From Chitinophagaceae bacterium (GTDB lineage Bacteria; Bacteroidota; Bacteroidia; Chitinophagales; Chitinophagaceae): a stretch of 64,000 nucleotides of DNA. Shown here in pieces: positions 17,882-27,638 of this stretch; the stretch's first letter is position 1, and each line of letters begins with the position of its first letter. The notes under the pieces were generated by a model. The model was not told the DNA's origin and did not search any database. It worked only from the letters and a program-made list of their open reading frames with translations. A program made the position numbers and the translations under genes. The stretch lies in NCBI GenBank assembly GCA_025360525.1, contig JANYCA010000189.1:1-64000 (forward strand), given 5' to 3'.

Positions 17882-19783
17882 TCAGCTTAATTTTTTAAAG
17901 GAATTTACTATTTTATAAGCCGCTTCGTAAATGGCATTTCTGTCGGTCTCGGTATCAAAAGGCGTGTATAAATGCAATTCAATTTCGCTTAATAACTGGC
18001 TAATATCCAATGCCAGGCTTATAGGTTTTCCGAATTTATCAATCCTATCTTCAATCAATTTTTTATTAAATGTTTCGGGCTGCAATTGTAATTGATTGGA
18101 TAAAAATGCAGTTAATTCCTTATGAAGAACAGCATAAAAATCTTTGGCCGGTATTGCGTGGTCTTGTATCAACTCTGCCGAAATTGACAGCGGGTCTGCA
18201 ACAACATGGCTTTGTTCAGTAACTACTACAATCTCATCATCAATAATAACTCTTACTTCCTGCGATTGTTTTTTTCTATCAAGCCACAACCATACCAGTA
18301 ACCCGACAATTATAATAAAAGCTACCGGCACAATTATCATCCACCTGTTGGTAAAAAGGGTTTCAAAAAACTGTTCTTTAGTAGCAGGCTTATCAATATT
18401 AGCCGAAGTAATAATTTTTTTACCAGCGCCATTTGTTACCGTTATTGATATTGGCTGCGTCTGTATAATTTTATAAGTTGCTGTAGCTGCATCAAAAAAA
18501 CTAAATTCAATTGCGGGCAAAGTATAGCTGCCAGCCTTGCTGATTGTAAACGGGAAATTGAATGTTTTGCTGCCACTAACGGGAACTGTTAGCTTGTTAA
18601 GGGAATCTATTAGGGACGATTCAAAAACTTCTATACCGGCAGGCCAATTTATGTCTGGTGCATTTACCAGGGTAAGATTACCCTCTCCTGAAATGGTAAG
18701 CTGCAATTTACCAGACTCATCGGTAGTAAAGCTGTTTTTTTCAACCCATACCTGCAGGTTAAAACTGCCAACAGCGCCGTTAAATGAAGACGGTTTATTT
18801 ATTGCCGGCAGCGGCTTTACCAAAATACTTATTGGCTTACTTTGTAAAGTTATTTTTTCTGCCTGTACAGCTTCCTGTGGCAATTGATCTGAGAAATCAT
18901 CGACAAAAAAATCCCCCCGTCCACGTCGACTTTTTAAATAAGCCTCTTTAATAAAATTGATATTATTTTCAATAGTCAATGATTCCAATGTATCTGCCCC
19001 GCTTTGCAAGGGATACAATTGAGCTTTGCGCAACGTATACACATTATACTCCCGGCCATTTGCCGTTTCAATATTGTAGTTACCACCGCCGGGCTGCACA
19101 AGATCTATCACCGAAAAGCCACTAAATGATGGACTTTTAATAATATTACTTTCCGATTTTAAACGGGTGTATAGTTTATAGGTAACCTCCAGCGGCTCGC
19201 CCACAAAGCAGCTAGCTTTGTTAGTGGTAGCTTTTATAAAAATATTTCGGTTTACTTTATCGGTTATGTTCTCACCCTTTTTCAAAATAAAATCGCTGTA
19301 AGTAGTAGTTGGCGCAGGATCATCAAAAGGTGACAACGAGCCGGAACTGAAAGGGCTGTTATTGGCAGATGAATTGCCGTTGGTTGCATTGGTTACTTTA
19401 ATGCTTACCGGGTTACTTTTGAGTATTTTGCCATCCACCTTTGCAGTTGTAGATGCAATAGTGAAATTGCCCTTGGCTGTTGGTTTGAGTGTATAGCTGT
19501 AACCAATGTATTTTCTGATGTTACCATTTATTTCTTCCATACCACTTTCCTCGTTGGGTCCACTAATTACTATAAATCCTTTTAAAACGGGGGCATTAAT
19601 TGTGGCACTTTGTTGGGCATTTTCTACCAGCAGCTTAAACTCTGCAGTTTCATTTTTGCCAATAATTGCAGGGGAAATAGTAGCAATAAATTTTGCCTGT
19701 GCCATTGCAGGCCCATTCTTTATACACAACAGAATAAACAGCAATAACGAAATATTTTTTTTGAGCAGTTGCATGGTTGTCAA
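17882..19783 (-). CDS. batD: BatD family protein
   Basis: Signal peptide; AKFIATISPAIIGKNETAEFKLLVENA; VGEPLEVTYKLYTR; C-terminal TM and cytosolic domain. Confidence 0.82.
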   Translation of the reverse strand: MTTMQLLKKNISLLLFILLCIKNGPAMAQAKFIATISPAIIGKNETAEFKLLVENAQQSATINAPVLKGFIVISGPNEESGMEEINGNIRKYIGYSYTLKPTAKGNFTIASTTAKVDGKILKSNPVSIKVTNATNGNSSANNSPFSSGSLSPFDDPAPTTTYSDFILKKGENITDKVNRNIFIKATTNKASCFVGEPLEVTYKLYTRLKSESNIIKSPSFSGFSVIDLVQPGGGNYNIETANGREYNVYTLRKAQLYPLQSGADTLESLTIENNINFIKEAYLKSRRGRGDFFVDDFSDQLPQEAVQAEKITLQSKPISILVKPLPAINKPSSFNGAVGSFNLQVWVEKNSFTTDESGKLQLTISGEGNLTLVNAPDINWPAGIEVFESSLIDSLNKLTVPVSGSKTFNFPFTISKAGSYTLPAIEFSFFDAATATYKIIQTQPISITVTNGAGKKIITSANIDKPATKEQFFETLFTNRWMIIVPVAFIIIVGLLVWLWLDRKKQSQEVRVIIDDEIVVVTEQSHVVADPLSISAELIQDHAIPAKDFYAVLHKELTAFLSNQLQLQPETFNKKLIEDRIDKFGKPISLALDISQLLSEIELHLYTPFDTETDRNAIYEAAYKIVNSFKKLS

Positions 19784-20120
19784 TACAAAAATAATTTATC
19801 AGCCAGTTACATCTGCAACTTTATTGTTAACGGAGTAATAAAGAGTGGTAAAAAAAATATATTGCTGTAAACTTAGGTTGGTTCTGTTACGCTTTTTTTA
19901 AGGATGCCTTTGTTACAGCGCTTTGCCGGCTTAACAATCGATAAAATGCAGCACCAGTGAGCATTGATATTTCTTTCTTAATAAAAAATTAAATATTGTC
20001 GACAAACTGTTAAAAAGTAAAAGTGGCAGAGGTTGTGGGGTAAATAAGGTACTTTTAAAATAAAAATATTTTGGGTAATCGGCCGTATACTTATTGCCGG
20101 GAATAAAAAATTACTGCACC

Positions 20121-20708
20121 ATGAATTTACTGGCACACGCCTGGCTATCTTTTAACCAACCAGACCTGCTGGTAGGCAACATGATTAGTGATTATGTAAA
20201 AGGTAAAAGCAAAGAAGCTTACCCTGCCGAAATTCAAAGAGGGATAATGCTACACAGGGCAATTGATACATTTACCGATGAGCATCCATACACCATTGAA
20301 GCCAAGCAGTTCTTCAGGCCACAATACCGTTTGTATGCCGGGGCATTTATCGATGTTGTTTACGACCATTTTCTCGCTAATGATCTGATTGAATTTGAAA
20401 GTGCGTCAGCACTGAACGAATTTGCACAATCTAGCTACCAGATTTTGCAACAGCAACAAATATGGTTGCCATCCCCATTTTCTCAAATGCTGCCGTATAT
20501 GATATCGCAAAACTGGTTGTATCATTATCGCTTTAGAGAGGGTATTCAAAAAGGCTTTGGTGGCCTGGTACGCAGGGCAGCCTATTTACAGGAAAGCGAT
20601 ATTGCATTTGCAGTTTTTGAAAAAGAATACGAGCATTTACAAAAGTGCTATACCCGGTTCTTTCCAGAGCTAAAACAGTTTGCAAAAGAGTGGCTTCAGT
20701 TAGACTGA
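20121..20708 (+). CDS. acpH: Acyl carrier protein phosphodiesterase (DUF479)
   Basis: MNLLAHAWLSFNQPDLLVGNMISDYVKGK; GIMLHRAIDTFTDEHP; VYDHFLA. Confidence 0.88.
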   Translation: MNLLAHAWLSFNQPDLLVGNMISDYVKGKSKEAYPAEIQRGIMLHRAIDTFTDEHPYTIEAKQFFRPQYRLYAGAFIDVVYDHFLANDLIEFESASALNEFAQSSYQILQQQQIWLPSPFSQMLPYMISQNWLYHYRFREGIQKGFGGLVRRAAYLQESDIAFAVFEKEYEHLQKCYTRFFPELKQFAKEWLQLD

Positions 20709-20719
20709 TATTTATCGAG

Positions 20720-20775
20720 AGGGTTGCCAACCTTTTTAAAATTTGAAATTTTTTTCTGAAGGTTGGCAACCCTTT
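20720..20775. repeat. REP-like palindrome, copy 1 (GGGTTGCCAACC...GGTTGGCAACCC)
   Basis: Inverted arms 20721-20734 and 20759-20772; related copies at 29084-29150 and 40595-40665. Confidence 0.75.
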
Positions 20776-20856
20776 AATAAACTGCCACATTTTAAATATG
20801 CCCATAATCCATCACATATATTAAATCCATTAGTTTTGCAAGCTTAAATAGTAAAT

Positions 20857-21417
20857 ATGAAGTTTATCTCCATCGCAGTTATTTGCTGCAGTCTTAGTTT
20901 TATTTCAATGGGCCAAACTAAATTTCCTCCGGTAGATAAGTCACCGCTGGATATATCTTATTATCCCAATGGTTACCCGGTTTTAAAAATCCAGGATAAA
21001 GCTACCGAACCATTAATTGCACGGGTTATTTACAGCAGGCCACAAAAAAACGGCCGTGTAATATTTGGCGATTTATTAGAGTTTGGTAAACTATGGAGAT
21101 TAGGTGCCAATGAAGCCACAGAAATTGAATTTTTTCAAAACGTGCGTATTGGTGGCGTAAAAATTAAAAAGGGCAGATACACGCTTTATTGCATACCGTA
21201 TACTGAAAAATGGACGATGATATTAAATAGCGAAGTAGATACCTGGGGTGCTTTTAAATATGATGCAACCAAAGATATAACCCGGTTAGATATTCCCGTG
21301 CAACAGCAACCTGAACCGCTTGAAAACTTTGTGATGTCCTTTGATAAGTCTGCCAATGGCGCCGGCTTATCCATTGCCTGGGATGTAACGAAAGTAGTTT
21401 TGCCAATCGTATTTTAG
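20857..21417 (+). CDS. DUF2911 domain-containing secreted protein
   Basis: ARVIYSRPQKNGRVIFGDLLEFGKLWRLGANEATEIEF. Confidence 0.88.
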   Translation: MKFISIAVICCSLSFISMGQTKFPPVDKSPLDISYYPNGYPVLKIQDKATEPLIARVIYSRPQKNGRVIFGDLLEFGKLWRLGANEATEIEFFQNVRIGGVKIKKGRYTLYCIPYTEKWTMILNSEVDTWGAFKYDATKDITRLDIPVQQQPEPLENFVMSFDKSANGAGLSIAWDVTKVVLPIVF

Positions 21418-21479
21418 ATTTCTCCAGTTTTTATTTAGTTCCCGTCCATTTAGACCGGATTTTTTTAGATATTTACAAC

Positions 21480-23387
21480 ATGTGTGGAATCGCTGGCATC
21501 ATTACCAATCCGTTTGCAGATACTGATAAAGGTGGGGAATATCTTGCATACAATATAAAAACAATGACCAATGTCCTTGCACACAGGGGCCCCGATGGAG
21601 AAGGGCATTGGATAAATGATAACAATACCGTTGCACTTGGACACCGTAGACTTGCCATCATTGACCTAAGCAACAATGCCCGGCAGCCAATGCAATATTC
21701 TGTTTTTTCGTCGCTGGCGGGAGATGAGAAAAGGTATACCATCACTTACAACGGCGAAATTTACAACTACCAAGAATTAAGAGAAGAGTTGTACAAAAAC
21801 GGTTATCGTTTTCAAACAAGAAGCGATACTGAAGTTTTGCTGGCAGCGTACGATTATTGGGAAGAAGACTGCCTGCAGCAGCTGGATGGTATGTTTGCAT
21901 TTGCCATTTGGGATGCTAAAAAACAATGCCTCTTTGCAGCCCGGGACCGCTTTGGCGAAAAACCTTTTTACTTTTATCCGGACAATAACCATTTTATTTT
22001 TGCAAGCGAAATGAAAGCCTTATGGGCCGTGGGGGTAAATAAAATAGCCGACAATAAAATGTTGCTGAATTACCTTGCGTTGGGTTACGTTTTAAATGCC
22101 AATGACAAACAGCAAACTTTTTTTGAAGGAATATCCAGCCTACCGGCCGGAAACTATTTGTATTTTGATGCTGCCAGTTTTGTTTACAAGATTACTCCCT
22201 ACTTTAAAATCGATAAAGAAATAACACAACCCATTGCGGCAGATGCTGCAATAGAAAAGTTCAGCCAACTATTATCTGTATCTGTAAACAGACGACTTCG
22301 CAGCGATGTACCGGTGGGCTCAAGCTTAAGTGGCGGGTTGGATAGTTCGGCAATTACTGCGTTAATTTACAGGCAACTTAAATCGGGTAATAAGCAGCAA
22401 ACTTTTTCTGCAGTTTTTCCGGGGTTCGAAAAAGACGAATCCAGGTATATACAATCGGTTACAAAAAGATTTCAAATAAAAAATTATACTACCACTCCCA
22501 CTGCCGAGGGTCTTATTGCTGATTTTGAAAAGCTTTGCCACCATCAGGAAGAACCCTTTCCATCTTCCAGTATTTATGCCCAGTACAAAGTATTTGAGTT
22601 AGCCAGTCAGCACCAGGTAAAAGTATTGCTCGATGGCCAGGGTGCCGATGAAACATTGGCTGGATATCACAAGTACATTCATTGGTACATACAACAGCTT
22701 ATTAGCCGGAATAAATTCTCCGCTGCTCTGAATGAAAAAAGAATATTCCGCAAAAATAATATCCCCTTTAAATGGGGAATCGGTAATTACCTGGCTACCT
22801 ACCTTCCTGCACATGCCGTTATACAACTGGAGCAGAACGAATACAATAAAATTATCCGCCAACCTGATATTAACAAAGACTTCCTCACTGCTTTACGGGG
22901 CAGAGAATGGGAAGGCATTCACAAACCCATCATCACTAAACTGAATGATATCCTTTTTTTTAATACAGCTAATAGCGGCCTCGAAGAATTACTGCGGTTT
23001 GCAGACAGAAACAGTATGGTACACGGGCTGGAAGTTCGCCTGCCTTTTTTAAATCACCAACTGGTGGAATTTATTTTTTCGTTACCAGCCAATTTTAAAA
23101 TTCATGAAGGCTGGACCAAGTGGATTTTACGAAAAGCAATGAACAAAAAATTACCTGCAGAAGTAGTTTGGCGAAAAGATAAAACGGGGTTTGAACCACC
23201 ACAAAAAAACTGGATGGATACTGCCCTGATGACAGATTACATACACGAAGCAAAAAAGAAACTTGTAAGCAATGGCATTTTAAAAAATGAGGTGCTAAAC
23301 AAACCAATAATACCTACAGGTGCGCACGACGAAAATAATTTTGACTGGAGATATTTGTGTGCTGCCAAAATTTTCCACAATACCTAA
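21480..23387 (+). CDS. asnB: Asparagine synthase (glutamine-hydrolyzing)
   Basis: MCGIAGI Ntn start; LAHRGPDGEGHW; SSLSGGLDSSAI; LDGQGADETLAGY. Confidence 0.96.
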   Translation: MCGIAGIITNPFADTDKGGEYLAYNIKTMTNVLAHRGPDGEGHWINDNNTVALGHRRLAIIDLSNNARQPMQYSVFSSLAGDEKRYTITYNGEIYNYQELREELYKNGYRFQTRSDTEVLLAAYDYWEEDCLQQLDGMFAFAIWDAKKQCLFAARDRFGEKPFYFYPDNNHFIFASEMKALWAVGVNKIADNKMLLNYLALGYVLNANDKQQTFFEGISSLPAGNYLYFDAASFVYKITPYFKIDKEITQPIAADAAIEKFSQLLSVSVNRRLRSDVPVGSSLSGGLDSSAITALIYRQLKSGNKQQTFSAVFPGFEKDESRYIQSVTKRFQIKNYTTTPTAEGLIADFEKLCHHQEEPFPSSSIYAQYKVFELASQHQVKVLLDGQGADETLAGYHKYIHWYIQQLISRNKFSAALNEKRIFRKNNIPFKWGIGNYLATYLPAHAVIQLEQNEYNKIIRQPDINKDFLTALRGREWEGIHKPIITKLNDILFFNTANSGLEELLRFADRNSMVHGLEVRLPFLNHQLVEFIFSLPANFKIHEGWTKWILRKAMNKKLPAEVVWRKDKTGFEPPQKNWMDTALMTDYIHEAKKKLVSNGILKNEVLNKPIIPTGAHDENNFDWRYLCAAKIFHNT

Positions 23388-23510
23388 AGGCACTTGCTTA
23401 GTCAATAAAGGGCTACTATACCGTACTTAATCTCCCTGTTTAAAACACAAAAGCCGCCCACCTCATTTAATTACTGTTACTTTGCATTCTTAAGCTAAAT
23501 AACAATAAAA

Positions 23511-24677
23511 ATGAGTTCAACAGATAATAATTCGCCATGGGGCTTAGGCACCAAAATAATACATGCAGGTGCAGTGCCTGACCCAAGTACAGGCGCTATC
23601 ATGACACCTATTTATCAAACCAGCACTTATGTGCAAACAGCGCCGGGACAACACAAAGGATACGAATATGCCCGCAGCCAAAACCCTACCCGTAAAGCAC
23701 TGGAAGATGCATTGGCCATTTTAGAAAACGGTAAATACGGATTAGCATTTAGTAGCGGTGTTGCGGCAACAGATGCCGTTATAAAATTATTAAGCCCTGG
23801 CGACGAAGTAATATGTGCCAGCGACATGTATGGAGGCACCTACCGTTTGTTCACCAAAATATTTGAAAAATTTGGTATTAAATTTATTTACGTTGATACT
23901 ACCAATGCAGCCAATGTTCAGGCAGCGGTTACCGCAAATACTAAATTAATTTGGCTGGAAACACCCACCAATCCCTTGATGAATATTACAGATATTGCTG
24001 CTGTTGCTGCAATATCTAAAGCTGCAGGTTCTTTATTGTGTGTAGACAATACTTTTGCATCTCCCTACCTTCAAAATCCGCTGAATTTAGGTGCTGATAT
24101 TGCAATGCATTCTGCTACCAAATACCTGGGCGGGCACAGTGATGTAATACAGGGTTGCCTGATGATGAATGATACGGACCTAAGAGACAAATTATACTTT
24201 ATACAAAAAAGCTGTGGTGCAGTACCGGGTCCAATGGATTGTTTTTTGGTGCTGAGAGGCATCAAAACTTTGCACGTGCGTATGCAACGCCACTGTGAAA
24301 ATGGATTTGCTATCGCACATTATTTACGTAAACATCCAAAAATTGAGAAAGTATATTGGCCGGGATTTGCAGATAACGCCGGCTATGCCGTTGCCAGAAA
24401 GCAAATGCGTGGCTTTGGTGGCATGATTAGCTTCACATTAAAAGACCAAACCATTGAAGCTGCCAATAAAGTTTTATCATCAACAAAACTTTTTGCTTTG
24501 GCTGAGAGTTTGGGTGGTGTTGAGTCGCTGATAAACCATCCTGCAAGTATGACCCATGCTTCCATTCCAAGAGAAGAAAGAATTAAAAACGGATTAAGCG
24601 ACGGGTTAATCCGGCTGAGTGTTGGTATTGAAGATGTGGAAGATTTAATAAACGATTTGGAGCAGGCAATTGGGTAA
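23511..24677 (+). CDS. Trans-sulfuration PLP enzyme (cystathionine gamma-synthase/lyase family)
   Basis: PIYQTSTYVQ, EYARSQNPTRKALE, HSATKYLGGHSDVIQG, SLGGVESLINHPASMTHAS. Confidence 0.94.
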   Translation: MSSTDNNSPWGLGTKIIHAGAVPDPSTGAIMTPIYQTSTYVQTAPGQHKGYEYARSQNPTRKALEDALAILENGKYGLAFSSGVAATDAVIKLLSPGDEVICASDMYGGTYRLFTKIFEKFGIKFIYVDTTNAANVQAAVTANTKLIWLETPTNPLMNITDIAAVAAISKAAGSLLCVDNTFASPYLQNPLNLGADIAMHSATKYLGGHSDVIQGCLMMNDTDLRDKLYFIQKSCGAVPGPMDCFLVLRGIKTLHVRMQRHCENGFAIAHYLRKHPKIEKVYWPGFADNAGYAVARKQMRGFGGMISFTLKDQTIEAANKVLSSTKLFALAESLGGVESLINHPASMTHASIPREERIKNGLSDGLIRLSVGIEDVEDLINDLEQAIG

Positions 24678-24680
24678 CAA

Positions 24681-24914
24681 ATGAATATTATTGAAATAAT
24701 TGGCTGGATAGGCTCCGTGTTAATAGTAGGCTCATACTTTTTAAATATCAATGGAAAATTAAAAAGTAGTTCCCCGGCTTACATCATCAGTAATTTATTG
24801 GGTGGCATGTTTTTTACCATCAATACGTTTGCTCATAAAGCTTATCCCAGTGTTGCGGTAAATGTTATCTGGGTAATTATTGCCATTGCGGCATTGGTGA
24901 AAAAGGCTAAATGA
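24681..24914 (+). CDS. Small CBU_0592-like integral membrane protein
   Basis: IIGWIGSVLIVGSYFLNINGKLKSSSPAYIISNLLGG. Confidence 0.7.
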   Translation: MNIIEIIGWIGSVLIVGSYFLNINGKLKSSSPAYIISNLLGGMFFTINTFAHKAYPSVAVNVIWVIIAIAALVKKAK

Positions 24915-24915
24915 A

Positions 24916-25722
24916 ATGGAGTTTATGCAAAATAATCTCAAAGATTTTTTAGATATCAAAGTTAATCTTTACAACCAGGCTGCTTTTATAAAAGATGACC
25001 CCATCTGCATACCACACCGGTTTACAAAAAAACAGGATATAGAAATTGCCGGATTTTTTGCAGCTATTTTAGCATGGGGCACCAGGAAAGGAATCATCAA
25101 TTCCTGCAACAGGCTGTTAAGTGCAATGGACAACGATCCCTACAACTTTATTATGCAGGTTGACTGGAATGAAAACCCGGAGGAATTTGAAATATTTAAT
25201 GGATTTGTACACCGCACTTTCAATGAAATGGATCTTTGGCACCTGATGGATTTTTTAAAATATCATTATTGGTTTTGTGGCGAAGAAAGCCTGGAAACTG
25301 CATTCACCCAATGGATGCAGCCCGGCGACATAAATATCGAAAATGCATTAACAGGTTTTCACAACTATGTTTTTGGCTACGATGAAGAAGCTTCGCAGGA
25401 AAAACATTGCCGCAAGCACATTGCTTCACCCCAAAAAAAATCGGCATGCAAAAGGCTTAATATGTACCTGAGATGGATGGTGAGAAGCGACCAAAATGGG
25501 GTTGATTTTGGAATCTGGAAAAATATTTCACCCTCGCAATTGATTATGCCAATTGATGTACATGTATCCAGGGTAGCCAGGCGATTCAATATTTTACAAC
25601 GCACCCAAAACGACTGGCAGGCAGCACTGGAACTTACAAATTATCTGCAACAATTAGATGCGGACGATCCTGTAAAATACGACTATGCTTTGTTTGGACT
25701 TGGCGTAATTGAAAAATATTAA
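24916..25722 (+). CDS. TIGR02757 family protein
   Basis: FAAILAWGTRKGIINSCNRLL...MYLRWMVRSDQNGVDFGIW...PIDVHVSRVARRFNIL. Confidence 0.85.
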   Translation: MEFMQNNLKDFLDIKVNLYNQAAFIKDDPICIPHRFTKKQDIEIAGFFAAILAWGTRKGIINSCNRLLSAMDNDPYNFIMQVDWNENPEEFEIFNGFVHRTFNEMDLWHLMDFLKYHYWFCGEESLETAFTQWMQPGDINIENALTGFHNYVFGYDEEASQEKHCRKHIASPQKKSACKRLNMYLRWMVRSDQNGVDFGIWKNISPSQLIMPIDVHVSRVARRFNILQRTQNDWQAALELTNYLQQLDADDPVKYDYALFGLGVIEKY

Positions 25723-25724
25723 TA

Positions 25725-26031
25725 GGATTAACTATTTAGTTCGCATGTTTAGGAATGTCCTCATAAAAAAGGCGTTAAGAAAATTTGAATGATTGTCGTT
25801 AAGAAATGAAATTGGTGTTACTAAAGATTGGATTTGCTTTTAGTCCGTAAGTTGTACACCTGTTTGGCACTATACTGCTGTTTGAGCTAATTTCATTTTA
25901 GGCAAACATTTAAATTTTTAGCCTTTTTTATGAAGACTTGATTTTTTTTGTTTCTTTTTTGCATCAAGGCAAAAAAGAAAATAGAAACTGACTAAGAAGC
26001 AGACTGAATTTGCGAACTAACCAGTTAACCC
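25725..26031 (-). mobile_element. Non-coding MITE-like structured element, copy B (reverse orientation)
   Basis: TIRs GGATTAACTATTTAGTTCGCA (25725-25745) and TGCGAACTAACCAGTTAACCC (26011-26031); flanking AATATTAAT at 25715-25723 and 26034-26042; hairpin 25951-25980; inverted repeat 25757-25813/25889-25937. Confidence 0.75.
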
Positions 26032-26051
26032 ATAATATTAATTTTATTCAA

Positions 26052-26375
26052 ATGGAAAATACCGACCTCATTCAGCAGGTAAATAAAGAACTGGCCATTG
26101 AATTGTCGGAGAAAATTTCCCTGGCTGAACTGCAAAGCCAGTTAGCCATACACATCAACTATCTTATCCTTCACCATTTTGAGCAACTGGTAAGTTTACT
26201 TTACCGAATAGATGTAAGCGAAGCAAAAATAAAATCACTCTTGCAAAATCTGGCAGGAGAAAATGCAGGCAATATAATTGCGACGTTAATTATAGAAAGG
26301 CAATTACAAAAAATTAAAAGCCGTCAGCAATTCAGTAAAAACGATGATGGCTTTGATGAGGAGGAAAAATGGTAA
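26052..26375 (+). CDS. Conserved hypothetical protein; ATG 26052 preferred over ORF-track 26010
   Basis: MENTDLIQQVNKELAIELSEKISLAEL...; upstream extension overlaps the repeat element. Confidence 0.65.
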   Translation: MENTDLIQQVNKELAIELSEKISLAELQSQLAIHINYLILHHFEQLVSLLYRIDVSEAKIKSLLQNLAGENAGNIIATLIIERQLQKIKSRQQFSKNDDGFDEEEKW

Positions 26376-26436
26376 CAGGATTTTTATAACAGGCTTTGCA
26401 AATTATTTTTAGCGTAACGCAACGTAAGAATATCTT

Positions 26437-27468
26437 TTATTTATCTAAAAAATCATCTAAAAAATGTAGTCGTTTTTTTGTAACTGGGCCGGGCATTAAT
26501 CGCTTTGTAAGGTTAAGCCGGAAATTACCTGTTCTTACAAAATTATTATTGGGAGAAGCTGCTCCTCTAAAATTTACTTCGTTGCCTACCAGCATAAAAT
26601 TACAGGCCCACACTGCTGAATTATACCCAAGTGCAAATCGATAAATATAATTTGGACTAAATGTTATTTTGTCCCTGCTACCTGTACTATTAAATTCACG
26701 AACCCAACCTGCGTTAATGTTTGCAGTGAAGGATCCGGTGAAAAAAAAGTGCTTGTCATAAACATAGGTGTATGCATATCCGGCACCCGGGCCAAGCTTT
26801 ACCATATGAATTTTGCGAATACCAGCCTGGTCATATTTTTCGGCTAAAGCGGTCGGTACAAATGCGCTGTCACCACTAATTGCGCCATAAAAAATTTCGG
26901 CCCCCATTAAAAAAGAACCAGCTGATTTTGTTTGCCATTCATTTAACAAAGTGGCTGCACCAAAAGAAAAATTACGGGAGTTTAATACACGGTACGCAGA
27001 ACCACCTAAAAGCACAATGCCAATATCCGGCCTTACATAATAGGATGCAGTACCCGGGTAGCCAATTTGCTTATTGTTGAGGTAATACCCTTTATAAAAC
27101 TGACCTGATAAATCAATAGCCCATTTTCTTGAATACAAATGTGATTGAAGATCGAGGTATTTTGTTTTGCCTTTTTCATGATCATTATTTAAAAAACCAA
27201 AGCCATAAGCAAGGTTAAGGGTAAGGTAGCGATAGGTGGCGCCTACTCCCATATTTAAAGTGGTATTGGGCCTGTATACTAAATCCGAAATTCCCTTATC
27301 GGCTCCTACCGTAAAATTGGTGTACTTCTGCGAAAAATAAAATCTAGCTGTAACCAGGGTTGGATAAGCGGTAATGAACGTGCTGTCATGGTCCGCCTGA
27401 GTACCCTGACCGTTCACAAAACTGCCGGAAAAGAAACTACATAAAACAACAATAAAAAATTTCATCAA
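26437..27468 (-). CDS. PorP/SprF family type IX secretion-associated outer membrane protein
   Basis: FYFSQKYTNFTVGADKGISDLVYRPNTTLNMGVGATYRYLTLNLAYGF beta-barrel pattern and signal peptide; family assigned from overall pattern, no single diagnostic motif. Confidence 0.6.
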   Translation of the reverse strand: MMKFFIVVLCSFFSGSFVNGQGTQADHDSTFITAYPTLVTARFYFSQKYTNFTVGADKGISDLVYRPNTTLNMGVGATYRYLTLNLAYGFGFLNNDHEKGKTKYLDLQSHLYSRKWAIDLSGQFYKGYYLNNKQIGYPGTASYYVRPDIGIVLLGGSAYRVLNSRNFSFGAATLLNEWQTKSAGSFLMGAEIFYGAISGDSAFVPTALAEKYDQAGIRKIHMVKLGPGAGYAYTYVYDKHFFFTGSFTANINAGWVREFNSTGSRDKITFSPNYIYRFALGYNSAVWACNFMLVGNEVNFRGAASPNNNFVRTGNFRLNLTKRLMPGPVTKKRLHFLDDFLDK

Positions 27469-27576
27469 AAAGGATAGGTTAAGCGTAATAAAAACGATGG
27501 AATAATAATTACTGTTGGGTTGTTTTCAGCCACAACAAAAAAAATGACGAAATTATTATTAAGATCGTAAAGCCCT

Positions 27577-27610
27577 AAAAAGGCAGGCACCGGTTATTAC
27601 TGGTGCCTGC
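27577..27610 (-). terminator. Rho-independent terminator after the Gfo/Idh/MocA gene
   Basis: GCAGGCACCGGT-TATT-ACTGGTGCCTGC stem followed by TTTTT on the minus strand. Confidence 0.75.
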
Positions 27611-27638
27611 TGTGTTTTTTGCCATCAACAATTATTTT

